A stretch of DNA of 64,000 bases from assembly GCA_047495785.1 (NCBI GenBank), contig JBLDXI010000010.1, forward strand, positions 1,860,001-1,924,000. The letters run 5' to 3'. The DNA is from Lepidodermella squamata (Eukaryota; Gastrotricha). Shown piece after piece: positions 53,754 to 62,814 of the stretch (the stretch's first letter is position 1; the number at the start of each line of letters is the position of its first letter). The position numbers and the translations under genes were made by a program. Under the pieces are notes generated by a model. That model was not told the origin of the DNA and did no database searches. It saw only the letters and a list, made by a program, of their open reading frames with translations.

Positions 53754-55616
53754 ATGAAGGTCGACATAAAGCCAGTATCTTTCTACCGCGAATTCTCACC
53801 AGCTGAGGTCGAAATTATTTTCCGAGAAGCCACCAATCACCTCGTGAAACTCGATAACTTCAAGGATCGTTGCATTGGCATTGCTGCTATTAAAATAACT
53901 ACAAATACGAGCAGCGATAGTACTGAATTGGAGTCAAGCACTCAAAATATGTATTTACTCGCAATATCTGGCGATGATACCCCGGAGAACAAGATAACTA
54001 ATCACATCGAAGAATTTCTCCATGAGAAGCAGAACCGGTCAATGGCGGATGAGGAGCCGTTCTTCTGGCAGCAGGTCAGTTTTGCTGGTTTCGACGCAGC
54101 CAGGCGGCAAGATCAAAGAAGCATGTATTCTCAGGGTCTACCTATCTCCTTCGGGTCTCATCTTTACATCGATGATTTCGATAAGAAGACTCTCATCTCC
54201 GAAACAGAAAGTCGACTTTACGAAGCTAAAAATGGGCTTCGGTCACGCTTGGCTGGTTTTCTATCAACATGGAGTGATGCCAGGTCACGCTTGGCTGAAC
54301 TCAACGACGAAAGCCCGATTCTACCTTACTGCGAAAGATTCAACTTCGATTTCGATGTTTGCACCAGTCGAGATAGCTACTGGTTAACGTGGTTCGTTCA
54401 GGAGCCTGAATCTATTCGAAACATTTCCGAAAAATTACTGACTATCATTGAGAACGACGCGCCTGTTTCTCATTTTACCAAAGACCCGGATGACTTCACC
54501 TGGCAGGAATTTCTATTAGCGAAACGGGACTACTTCGCCAACGTCATCGATTGGGACGAGCTAACTTCGATTTTCCAGATCTGCGGCATCGAAGATCTGA
54601 GAATGTTCTGTTACGACGAATCCCGGTTTAAAATTATATTCAAGTCGAAACTAGACGACAATCAAATGTCGATATGCTTGGACTTCTTATGGCGGTACAA
54701 GCAATTTCGTCACTTTATTTGCCACGCTTTGAAGAAACCAGACTTCTCACCTGAGGAAATGGTCGAGAAATTAGCTACAATTGCGAGATTGAACAAATGG
54801 GCGTCACGGGACTGGCCGAGGTTAGGATCTATGCCTATATCGGAAGATGTTGGTTGTCAGGCCGGTAATATCTGTGACTCTGAAACTCTTAAAAAGCAGT
54901 TGATCGAGATATACCATGTAGACCCTCATTGCTTAACAGGAAATTCGGCTGAGTTCCAGGTAATCTATGCAGATTCATTCAAGTTACCCGGGTCTTACTT
55001 CAAATCAGCGGTGGAGTACCTAAATTTGCTGGAAGATGCTTCCTTGCTCAAACTTGAGGATTTCCAGCGAATCGTCAAAAAGTTACGAGATTCACGTGTT
55101 TCGACGAGTGTTCTAATCCCTGGTCAGGATACCGAGCAACAATGTGATAAAATGTATGCAACTCTAAGACTATACAACTTACAGGACGCTTACAAACTCG
55201 AGATGGCTGTTCGAGGATTCCGTGACTTCTACTCTAAGTTTGAGAGGATAATTCAAGATTCGATCTATCGACTGTGCTATGACGAAGCTCTGGACACTGC
55301 TTCAGCTTTTGTCGGCTTGTGGCCACCACCTAAGCCCTACAAAAGTCGAGTTTTGGCATTTTACCCTCATTGCGCTGAGGATAATGTTAGCCCAGCTATT
55401 CGAGGCCTTGTAATGGCTGCTAGCCAGCTCGGATGTGTTGTGGACTCGATTAAGGTGACATGGTACTGCGTCCAACCGTCTGAGAATGGCGAACAATTCT
55501 ACGATCAAACGCTTTGCCCGATTTGTAAGCCGAAATTTGTGCAACGGCTCACGAATTTATTGAGAAATGACGTTATCGACTATCACTTACCAACAGTTTT
55601 TGTATCATCTGAATGA
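53754..55616 (+). CDS. Intracellular protein of unknown function with C-terminal CAE..CxxC motif (620 aa)
   Basis: Single ORF with ATG in context TATAATGAAGG and AATAAA at 55645-55650. No signal peptide or transmembrane segment; mostly helical, acidic, with several Trp-rich parts (SYWLTWFVQEP, DDFTWQEFLLAKRDYF). A short internal DNA repeat (GGTCACGCTTGGCTG twice, about 54242-54297) duplicates RSRLA. The last 82 residues contain HCAEDNVSPAI (539-549) and, about 45 residues later, CPICKPKF (588-595). C-A-E followed by CxxC is the zinc signature of cytidine deaminase-like folds (CAERTAI..PCGACR), so Cys540, Glu542, Cys588 and Cys591 might form a zinc site. The spacing is longer than in bacterial CDA and the rest is unrecognised, so this is only a hypothesis. 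Confidence 0.7.
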   Translation: MKVDIKPVSFYREFSPAEVEIIFREATNHLVKLDNFKDRCIGIAAIKITTNTSSDSTELESSTQNMYLLAISGDDTPENKITNHIEEFLHEKQNRSMADEEPFFWQQVSFAGFDAARRQDQRSMYSQGLPISFGSHLYIDDFDKKTLISETESRLYEAKNGLRSRLAGFLSTWSDARSRLAELNDESPILPYCERFNFDFDVCTSRDSYWLTWFVQEPESIRNISEKLLTIIENDAPVSHFTKDPDDFTWQEFLLAKRDYFANVIDWDELTSIFQICGIEDLRMFCYDESRFKIIFKSKLDDNQMSICLDFLWRYKQFRHFICHALKKPDFSPEEMVEKLATIARLNKWASRDWPRLGSMPISEDVGCQAGNICDSETLKKQLIEIYHVDPHCLTGNSAEFQVIYADSFKLPGSYFKSAVEYLNLLEDASLLKLEDFQRIVKKLRDSRVSTSVLIPGQDTEQQCDKMYATLRLYNLQDAYKLEMAVRGFRDFYSKFERIIQDSIYRLCYDEALDTASAFVGLWPPPKPYKSRVLAFYPHCAEDNVSPAIRGLVMAASQLGCVVDSIKVTWYCVQPSENGEQFYDQTLCPICKPKFVQRLTNLLRNDVIDYHLPTVFVSSE

Positions 55617-55806
55617 ACTGTTAACATTATCACCATGACTTGCAAATAAAATGGTATTTTTGATCAACAGGAATTTGTTTTGGTTTGGGATTGTTGACAT
55701 AAAGAGTTTGCAGTTCGCAGTTCGCAGACATATTGTTTACCTAGTGAAATAATTTAAAAACAAAGGCTATCAGTTGAGCATAGTGTTGATCTAAAGTGTT
55801 ATAGCA

Positions 55807-56328
55807 ATGTCTCCTCTTAGAGTAAGCTCAATTTCAATGATCGTCCTCATGGCTGGATTTGCAATGGCAGAATCCTTAGTTAACGACACACGATGCTCTT
55901 ACCGTGGACCAATCGACAATTGCCACGTTTCAAGCTTTGCGAGTTACATAATTTTCGACCCAACCTTCAAGCTATGCCATGTTGCTATTGGCAGTCCTTG
56001 TGATGGCGACGAGATCGAGGCTATGTCCTTTGAAACTACGGAGCAATGCCGGGAGATTTGCGGCGATTCAAGCAACAGCACTCGGCTCCCAGAGCGATAC
56101 GAAATCCTCGAGCGTCAACACAAGGTTATGAGTTATTGCAATTACAAACCTCAAACTAACTCATCGTGCTCGAAAGACTTCTCCTATGGCCCGTACGTTG
56201 TTTACAATTCCGAGGTGAAAAGGTGTGAGTTGCAAACAAGTGGTTGCAACGAGGAGGATGCTAAGGATCACGCATTCAAGGACAAAGCTGAATGTCAATC
56301 TCTCTGCTTTTCCATTTCTATTCATTGA
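55807..56328 (+). CDS. Secreted protein with two Kunitz-like domains (173 aa)
   Basis: Signal peptide (ISMIVLMAGFAMAES), domain 1 C-8-C-17-C-7-C-15-C-3-C (CSYRGPIDNC .. CREIC) and domain 2 C-9-C-18-C-6-C-15-C-3-C (CNYKPQTNSSC .. CQSLC), joined by a 30-residue charged linker. One exon, AATAAA at 56425-56430. No obvious TATA box. Same family as 51864 and 62156 but more diverged, with one residue more between C3 and C4 of domain 1. Confidence 0.82.
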   Translation: MSPLRVSSISMIVLMAGFAMAESLVNDTRCSYRGPIDNCHVSSFASYIIFDPTFKLCHVAIGSPCDGDEIEAMSFETTEQCREICGDSSNSTRLPERYEILERQHKVMSYCNYKPQTNSSCSKDFSYGPYVVYNSEVKRCELQTSGCNEEDAKDHAFKDKAECQSLCFSISIH

Positions 56329-56678
56329 ATTTCGATTCGAGCACTGTTTTATTTCATATCCTCTTCAACCCTTCCTCGCCCTATTCAATAGGTATGCGAT
56401 CGGTTTCTGTTTTGCTTTAGACAAAATAAAAGTTGTGCTGAAGTTATGAACATTTTGTACGAGGTTTCCTATGACATGAAAAACTGGAGCGGACAAGCCT
56501 GAATTGTTTTCGAGCTAATTGCGACCAATTAGTATAGAATAGGCGACTGGTAATGTAAGGTCAACAAGGCAAAATAAATGCAAAGTTTCCGTTTTAGACG
56601 GTGTTTCCGCCCCCGAGTTTTCAAAATGAGTGAATGATTGTGATACATCACAACTGTTTGCTCCGATATCGATGCAAA

Positions 56679-57893
56679 ATGCTGCTCAGAATACTGATAA
56701 AGCTGTTGTTTACCCAGCATTACATACTACATCAAATTGATGCCGATTCAAATTATGCCTCGAATCTCAGCTATGACGAGCTTTCGGTCCAGTTTTTCGA
56801 GAGAGACTGCCCGCTAGCCAAGTCACGTAATTTAATCACGGATCTCGATCTCCAAAATCGAGACTATGCTTTTCCTCTCGAGGTGAGGCTTGATCTATAT
56901 ATCTTTCGAATCATAGAAATCGACGATATAAAACAGAGGTAACGCATTTTGTTCGTCTCAATCGCTCTGGGCAAATTGTTTTTCTTTAGCCTTTCAGCAA
57001 GAGCTGGTCCTGTTATTACCTGGATTATGCCTGAATTCGGTTGTAAGCACCCTGCAGTTCCTGACATGAAAACTAGACTGAAGTTCCGGCGACCTAAATC
57101 TGAAACATTCTACATCGATCTTTATCATTTGAACGCCTTGGACGGATCTGATTGGCTGGGAAAGCTAACTGACTGGGTTGAGTTCCAGGCGTATGAAACC
57201 CCTGTCCAGGCCAATTACTACGGCGAAACGCTGATAGAAACAGCCTGCGAAGGCTTCTCACTAGCGAAATTTCCATTCGATAAAATGTCTTGTTCAATCG
57301 TGGTTGAAGGTTACGCCAACGCAAGTCAGGCCAAAATATCCAGGTACACTATGGGCTATTCCGAGGCTTTACTCCAAGACGGCAATATCTGGCGAGCTTT
57401 GACATCACAGTTCAACGTTTCTCGAATCTCTGTCTACCATCATTCATCAGAATTGGACCAAGTCAAGTTCACTATGGTTTTTCAACGGCAGCATCACTAC
57501 TACATAGGCAACATATTTGTACCCCTTGCTGCTATGGTGATCCTCCAATTTTCGGCCTTCATCATGAGCCCGGAATTTCCTGACCGGCCGACATTCAGCA
57601 TAACCGTCGTGTTAGCCTTCGCTGTACTACTTTCAATCGTTTCTGAGCAGATTCCGAAAACCTCAGAAACTGTCCATCTCATCACGCTGGTTTGCGTTCA
57701 GATGTTGGCATGTGCAGCTATAACGGTTTATATGCAGTTTGCTTGCTATGTTGCAGCGACGAAATGGGGATTGAACATTAACAAATTTTTCCGGATGTGC
57801 AATGTCAGACTGTTAGATTTGGCAGCCTTTGCTGTTACCTTTTCAGCTCTTGCTATTGCCAGTGGTATTCTAATCGGCAAAATGGTTTATTGA
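56679..57893 (+). CDS. Cys-loop (pentameric ligand-gated) ion channel subunit, two exons
   Basis: Exon 56679-56938 and exon 57002-57893, joined across a 63-nt GT-AG intron, give 1,152 nt (383 aa). The ATG at 56679 starts a hydrophobic leader (MLLRILIKLLFTQ); an upstream in-frame ATG at 56634 is possible. The extracellular domain has EVRLDLYIFRIIEIDDIKQ, WIMPE, and a Cys-loop with FPFDKM that spans 14 residues instead of 13. M1 begins YYIGNIFVP; M2 (PTFSITVVLAFAVLLSIV) has Leu at 9' and an Asp at -1', which argues for cation selectivity. The M3-M4 loop is only about 17 residues, far shorter than in typical animal subunits. Ligand unknown: no tandem Cys of the nAChR alpha type is seen. Confidence 0.82.
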
Positions 57894-57899
57894 TTGATG

Positions 57900-58290
57900 G
57901 GGAAAGATTAACTGACTATAAAACTTGAATGAGTTGAGTACTGCGTTACAGACTCGCATCTATGCTTGCACGCAAATGCTAAATTTGATTAAAAAACACG
58001 CTCGCCCTCATTTAGAGGACAATTTCGAGGGCCAAAGTGTTTCTTTTTAACCCTGAAACTTGCCATGGGAGGGGAAAATCGCAAAAAGTGCTATATTCGG
58101 TCTGTGGTGAGAAAAATAGGCACCAAGGGTCGATAATTAACTTCTTGTCCTTTTATTTCAATCATTAAAGATTATGCGCGACGAAATTATAAATTAGCAA
58201 TTACAGTTATATTGTCAGCCAATATTTTCGGTATTTAAAGAACACAGCCAAGGACCGATCGGTTATTGTATTCCTTCAGGTACAGGATAC
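57900..58290. other. Intergenic spacer before receptor copy 4
   Basis: Holds a TATTTAAAG box near 58232, a likely promoter remnant for the decayed receptor. Nothing else seen. Confidence 0.4.
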
Positions 58291-58299
58291 TTATAGGAA

Positions 58300-60657
58300 A
58301 TGTTAGCCATCTACTTACTTGCTTTCTTGTTGAGCTCAGCAAAATGTCAGCTGAAGCCTTACAAACTCGCATTCTATGTCCAAAGCCGTATCACTGGTAC
58401 GGAGCCATCAATCCCAACCAATTGCCGAGCTGCCTCAGCCCTGGCCACGGAATTCGCTAACAATAGCACTGCCAGATTATGAGATTCAGCTGGTTTACGG
58501 CGATGAGAAGCCATCTGGTAACAACGCTCCAACGGCCTTCATGGACTTCTATCGGAGATTTTTCGAGAGTTCTGATAGCTCGATTAATCCGTCACCACTG
58601 GCAGCAGGTCCGTGGAATGGATGCCGGGGCATCGGGCGTTTCCTGTACCACATCAACTTCATAAGCCTCTCATCAGCATGTATGCATCCTATTCTTTCGG
58701 ACAGGAAACTATTCCCGAATCTTTAATCTATACCTTTTCGTCACAACAATGATCACCTTCAACTTTGGTTACGTGAAATTCATCAAGACGATCGGAGGCT
58801 GGCGGAATATAGCTATGATTTTGAACCCGGAGAGCTCAAATGATATGGTTGCAGCTTTTCATTTCATGGAGGTTGCTCAGGCTCAAGGCGTGAACGTAAT
58901 TACCTTCGACACAGCCGTCAATTTTGGGCGGCAAAATGCTGTAGATATGAAGAAAAAAGACGTCAGAATCATTGTGATTTACGTTAGTTCTACCTTCAGT
59001 TTACCGGACGTTCTCTGCTCCTTGCATGAGGCTGGGATTAAGGGTTCCAGGTATCTCTTCCTAGGCATAGATTCCGGAATTGGAGGAGTTTACAACGTTT
59101 TTGTCGAAGGGTCCAGGCTCCAGGCAGGCAAGGTGTTCTAAATCTGTTCTTGCTCAGCAACTGAATCAGACTTTCGTTTTCGGAACTGTGGATGGTGACG
59201 GTGGCATGACGGTGGCAAGCGACTTTGGTTACAATCCTACAGAATTCGAGGTTCGGCTTAATGAAAGGACTAATGGAGTGCGAACCTCCGACTACAGTGT
59301 AGCCTACGTTTGCCACGACACTGTAATGCAGTCTGTCATCGCTTTGGACGCAGCTGAAAAAGCTCTGGCAACCAAGAATCTCACACTCAGAGATTTCAGG
59401 CAAAATCCTGATACAATTCTCGAAATCGTGAGGCAGTCCTTTCTAGCAATGACTTATAAGCCTTTGCGTAACTCCTTGGTTAGCTACGATCGAGAAGGCA
59501 ATCTTCAGGGCATGCCATACTTCATCACGCTAATAAATGGGCAAAAAATAGCTCAGATCATTAGTGAAAAGTTGAATTCCAGCGATCCATACGAAAATTC
59601 GAAGATCACTGCGCTGAGCGAAATTCCTTGGCCGACTATAGACGGAAAACCTCCTAAGGACCTGGAAACTAGAGTGGTTCCAAAACCTGGACTCGTCAGA
59701 TATGGCCCTTGCTATTATATCATCAGGCTTTGCTGGATTTTTTGTAACTGTCAAACTTTCAGCGATTGGTTACTCATTTTACAAGGGTGAGCTACCTAAT
59801 TTTCGAACAAAGAAAATTCTAACTTTAATGGGTTGTTCACTTCTACATTTAGCCGCAGTAACTTTTGTCTTGAAGACGGCAATTTAGCCCTTATGCCGTG
59901 TGGATTAGTCGAACGTTTTTCGAGATAATTTCGAGATCACTTTCATTACTTCAATCACGACGTTTCATGTTCTCTTTTGTTACCTGGAGATGAAAAAAAA
60001 CGAGATAGGACTGCCGTGGATCGCAGCTTATCATCCCGCAAATCGTCAACTGTAAAACACTTGATTCTCGAGCCAATCGAAAACAAAGAAGGTTCGGCGA
60101 CGAAAGCATCGGTTTGCTTTACCTTAGCCATAATACTCATTCTGTGTCTGTGGATTTTTGTCATAGACACACCGCAGTGTTTTGAGACCAGGTTTGGATC
60201 AGGCTACCGAGACGAAACCGCAGATAAATTTGTCGAAAGCTACGTGAGGATTTGCGCCACGGCTATTCAAATGTCTTGGCTAGGCGCGATCGTATCAGCT
60301 AATTACGTCCTACTAATCACAGCAGGTTTCACTCTGTTCAGTTTAAAGCAATCTGGCAGGGCTTTTATGCTGCCAGAGTTTAAAGAAACAGCGCTGATAA
60401 TCTTGAACTTGATGACGATGATACCGTTCATGTGTCTCGTCTTGTTGATCCTTAGGAACCCTTTGGACCAGCAACTCGCAGTGTCTGTGGATGATATAAC
60501 TCTCTATGCCGTAATTTCGCTGCTGGTGATGAAGACAATGATATTCAGAAGCGACTCGGATATCTCTTACCGGTCAAGCAGCGCGGCTTTTGGTTCAGCG
60601 TTTGGTTCAAGCCGATATGCATCCCAACCGCCGCGAAGCTCATCCTTAATGACTTGA
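58300..60657 (+). pseudogene. GABA-B receptor-like GPCR, copy 4, multiply frameshifted
   Basis: Full-length relative of copy 1 from signal peptide (MLAIYLLAFLLSSAKC) to tail, but in at least six reading-frame segments. Breaks: an 8-bp deletion near 58465 (after FANNST), a 7-bp gain near 58725 (after FPNL), a 7-bp gain near 59125 (after VEGS, a CCAGGCT duplication), and shifts near 59690 (before TM1), 59885 (between TM2 and TM3), 59940 and 60000 (loop after TM3). Between breaks the sequence still encodes good receptor, e.g. NFGYVKFIKTIGGWRNIAMI, CHDTVMQSVIALD and the TM4-TM7 part from 59977. The intact segments imply recent loss. No functional protein can be made from a single frame. Confidence 0.85.
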
Positions 60658-60659
60658 AG

Positions 60660-61157
60660 GAAATTTGCAGAGCATTATGACGATGAAGGCTGGATTTCCT
60701 CAAACTTCAAAGTTTTGAGAAAGTGTGAACAAGTAAAAAGTTTTAACATCGTTTTTTTCTTATGTTCCAATTGTGGATTCAGCTTCAATGATTTAGCTAA
60801 ACGCTAAACTCGCGGTCCGAAACCATGCAAAGCCACGCAAACTCAAAATAAATACAGTCCAAACCAGCGACAAAATGAAATGCCTTGACCGGTGAAGAAT
60901 GTATAATTTAGAGACAAATTACAGAAAGCGAGTCGGGAGCAAAATATGCGAATGGGTTGGAGAATCAAATTCGAATGCGAAGTCTATTCACATCACGTAA
61001 GCCTTGCCATCCAAGACGAACAGGTCTGGATTCTGGAATGAGCGCCCATAGCCTCAACTTGTTCTGCTACTTCATTTACACTCAAGTGATGCATGAAGAT
61101 TCCTCTCTGGCTTTTTCAATTCCCAATTATTTATGATTTCCAGTTCGTAACAACATA
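60660..61157. other. Intergenic, nothing recognised
   Basis: About 500 bp without gene or paired repeat. A short open frame from 61093 runs into the hAT-like element and is not supported. Confidence 0.4.
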
Positions 61158-61406
61158 CAGTGTGCGACTTTCAGGGGGGAGGGGGGGGGGGGGGGGATGG
61201 GGGGATCATCCCCCCAGCTCGGCCGGGCTTGACAGCAAAATGAGAATTTATCCCACTGTTTCGTTAATTTTGAGAGGTTGTAGAGCTTGCTTTAGAGGAA
61301 AATCTTCAAAATTGTCTCGCTTCGCTCGGTTATTCGCCGGTTATTTGGCAAATACAGCAAAAATATGTCCATCCCCGGCAGCTCCGGGATCGGAGATCGC
61401 ACCCTG
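61158..61406. mobile_element. hAT-like MITE, 249 bp, with 8-bp target duplication
   Basis: The ends are CAGTGTGCGA and, inverted, CAGGGTGCGA, typical of hAT elements. The flanks ACAACATA (61150-61157) and ATAACATA (61407-61414) are an 8-bp target duplication with one mismatch. Near the left end sits a G-run of more than 20 bases, broken by one or two other bases, then GGGGGGATCATCCCCCC. The right-end sequence recurs at about 49303-49331. No ORF. Confidence 0.72.
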
Positions 61407-61431
61407 ATAACATATTCCCTTTGTGATATAG

Positions 61432-61800
61432 ATCTATCGTTTTGTTATCACGATTCTTCTTGTTGCAACAATCGCCTGCACTTTTGGTGAGGCCAGGAGA
61501 AGGAGGCGCCGTTTTGACGATGATAAATACAAAGACTACTTCGGCGGTTACGTTTGGCCAGCGGGATTACCCCATGACGATGAAGTCCCACCAGGGCGGC
61601 CGGGAAGTGATAAGCGATGCAAGTACGTGCCTGACGGTAGTCGCCTATGTCCAAAGATTTTGAAGTGGTATCCCTCTTTCATTGTTTTTGATGCTGAAAA
61701 GCAACGATGTGTTGTTGAACCTGGGGACTGTTACGTTACTGAGGTACGCAGCATGTCTTTCCACACATTCTCTCAATGCAAAGCAACATGCATTGGCTAA
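61432..61800 (+). CDS. Single Kunitz-like domain protein; start codon not found (partial or broken)
   Basis: The open frame from after a TAG at 61429 to TAA at 61800 encodes a hydrophobic leader (VITILLVATIACTFGEA), an Arg-rich stretch (RRRRRRFDDD), a Gly/Tyr/Pro linker and one domain C-9-C-19-C-6-C-15-C-3-C (CKYVPDGSRLC .. CKATC). No ATG precedes the leader in frame; the hAT-like element ends only 26 bp upstream. Either the first codons lie in an upstream exon or the 5' end was lost. AATAAA at 61819-61824 supports a transcribed past. Confidence 0.6.
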   Translation: MYRFVITILLVATIACTFGEARRRRRRFDDDKYKDYFGGYVWPAGLPHDDEVPPGRPGSDKRCKYVPDGSRLCPKILKWYPSFIVFDAEKQRCVVEPGDCYVTEVRSMSFHTFSQCKATCIG

Positions 61801-61824
61801 AATTCATGGGCTATCCCGAATAAA

Positions 61825-62060
61825 AAATGACTATTGATATCCATTGTTAAAATTCGAAAGCCAGATTTGGCATGTTTATCTGCGAGTGCGCACTCGACCG
61901 TGTTTTTTATTGGCTCAACGCCGATACAGGTCACTGCTTATCACACACCGACGCTGATGATAACAATGCGCTGAATCACAGCAGCACAACAACATTCCAA
62001 ATACCAGAAAAACACACGTATCACATATCGTGAAGCTTATATGCTAATTTCACGCTTTTC
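61825..62060. other. Intergenic spacer
   Basis: Nothing recognised other than the promoter at 62066. Confidence 0.3.
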
Positions 62061-62065
62061 ACGCT

Positions 62066-62073
62066 TATAAAAA
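62066..62073 (+). promoter_or_regulatory. TATA box of the 62156-62683 gene
   Basis: TATAAAAA, 90 bp before the ATG, followed by AATTCAATCAATTTC where transcription probably starts. Confidence 0.6.
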
Positions 62074-62155
62074 CGCAAAGCACCGCCAGTAAATTCAATC
62101 AATTTCAAAACAATCTTTTTTATTGTAAAACGATACATTCTATTGTTATTAAAAA

Positions 62156-62683
62156 ATGACTGGTTCATTGTTTCAAGCCTTCATCTGTGCAACTGCAATC
62201 CTCGGAGCTTCCTGCTGCCTCTGGGGCGACAAATCCACTGAGGAATTAGTTGTCCAACGTTCGAATGATCAACGCTGCTCCTACCAACCGGCAGATATCG
62301 CTTGCATGATCGGCGGCAGCCCTGATTTCATTGTTTTCGACTCAAGAACCGGCGAATGTGTTAGGGAGAACGGCGCCTGTCGCGTTTCTGAGGTTAGGAA
62401 AGTGTCCTTCAAATCAGCGGCCGAGTGCCGTGAGATCTGTGGTGGAACGACCAAGTCGAACCCGGAATCGGACCCTGTCAGCACCGAGGAGCTGTGCAGC
62501 TACAACCCAGCCCTTGCTGGTCCTTGCTACATGCGCTTCCCGAATGGACCGTACACTGTTTTCAATGCTGAGACCAAGAAGTGTGAGGAGCAACACGGCG
62601 GCTGTGACGAGACTGTTGTCAAACGTCATTCGCATCAGGATAAATTCAACTGTGAATACGCTTGCAAGGACTACATGAACTAA
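62156..62683 (+). CDS. Secreted protein with two Kunitz-like domains (175 aa)
   Basis: Signal peptide (SLFQAFICATAILGASC), then C-8-C-17-C-6-C-15-C-3-C (CSYQPADIAC .. CREIC) and C-9-C-18-C-6-C-15-C-3-C (CSYNPALAGPC .. CEYAC). Very similar to 51864 in both domains and in the linker, so a duplicate of it or the reverse. TATA at 62066 and AATAAA at 62804-62809. Codon use is GC-leaning. Probably secreted into gut, gland or haemolymph; inhibitor activity unproven since the loop around the second Cys does not show a clear P1 Arg/Lys. Confidence 0.87.
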   Translation: MTGSLFQAFICATAILGASCCLWGDKSTEELVVQRSNDQRCSYQPADIACMIGGSPDFIVFDSRTGECVRENGACRVSEVRKVSFKSAAECREICGGTTKSNPESDPVSTEELCSYNPALAGPCYMRFPNGPYTVFNAETKKCEEQHGGCDETVVKRHSHQDKFNCEYACKDYMN

Positions 62684-62814
62684 GAGCAAGATACTGTTAA
62701 CTATGTACGATAATTGTAATGAATCTCGGGCTGGTTCCGCAAAAATCCTGAGATCGAGTAGAATTTAAACCGGTAGAATTTATTAGACGATAGATTTTGT
62801 AAAAATAAAAGCTT

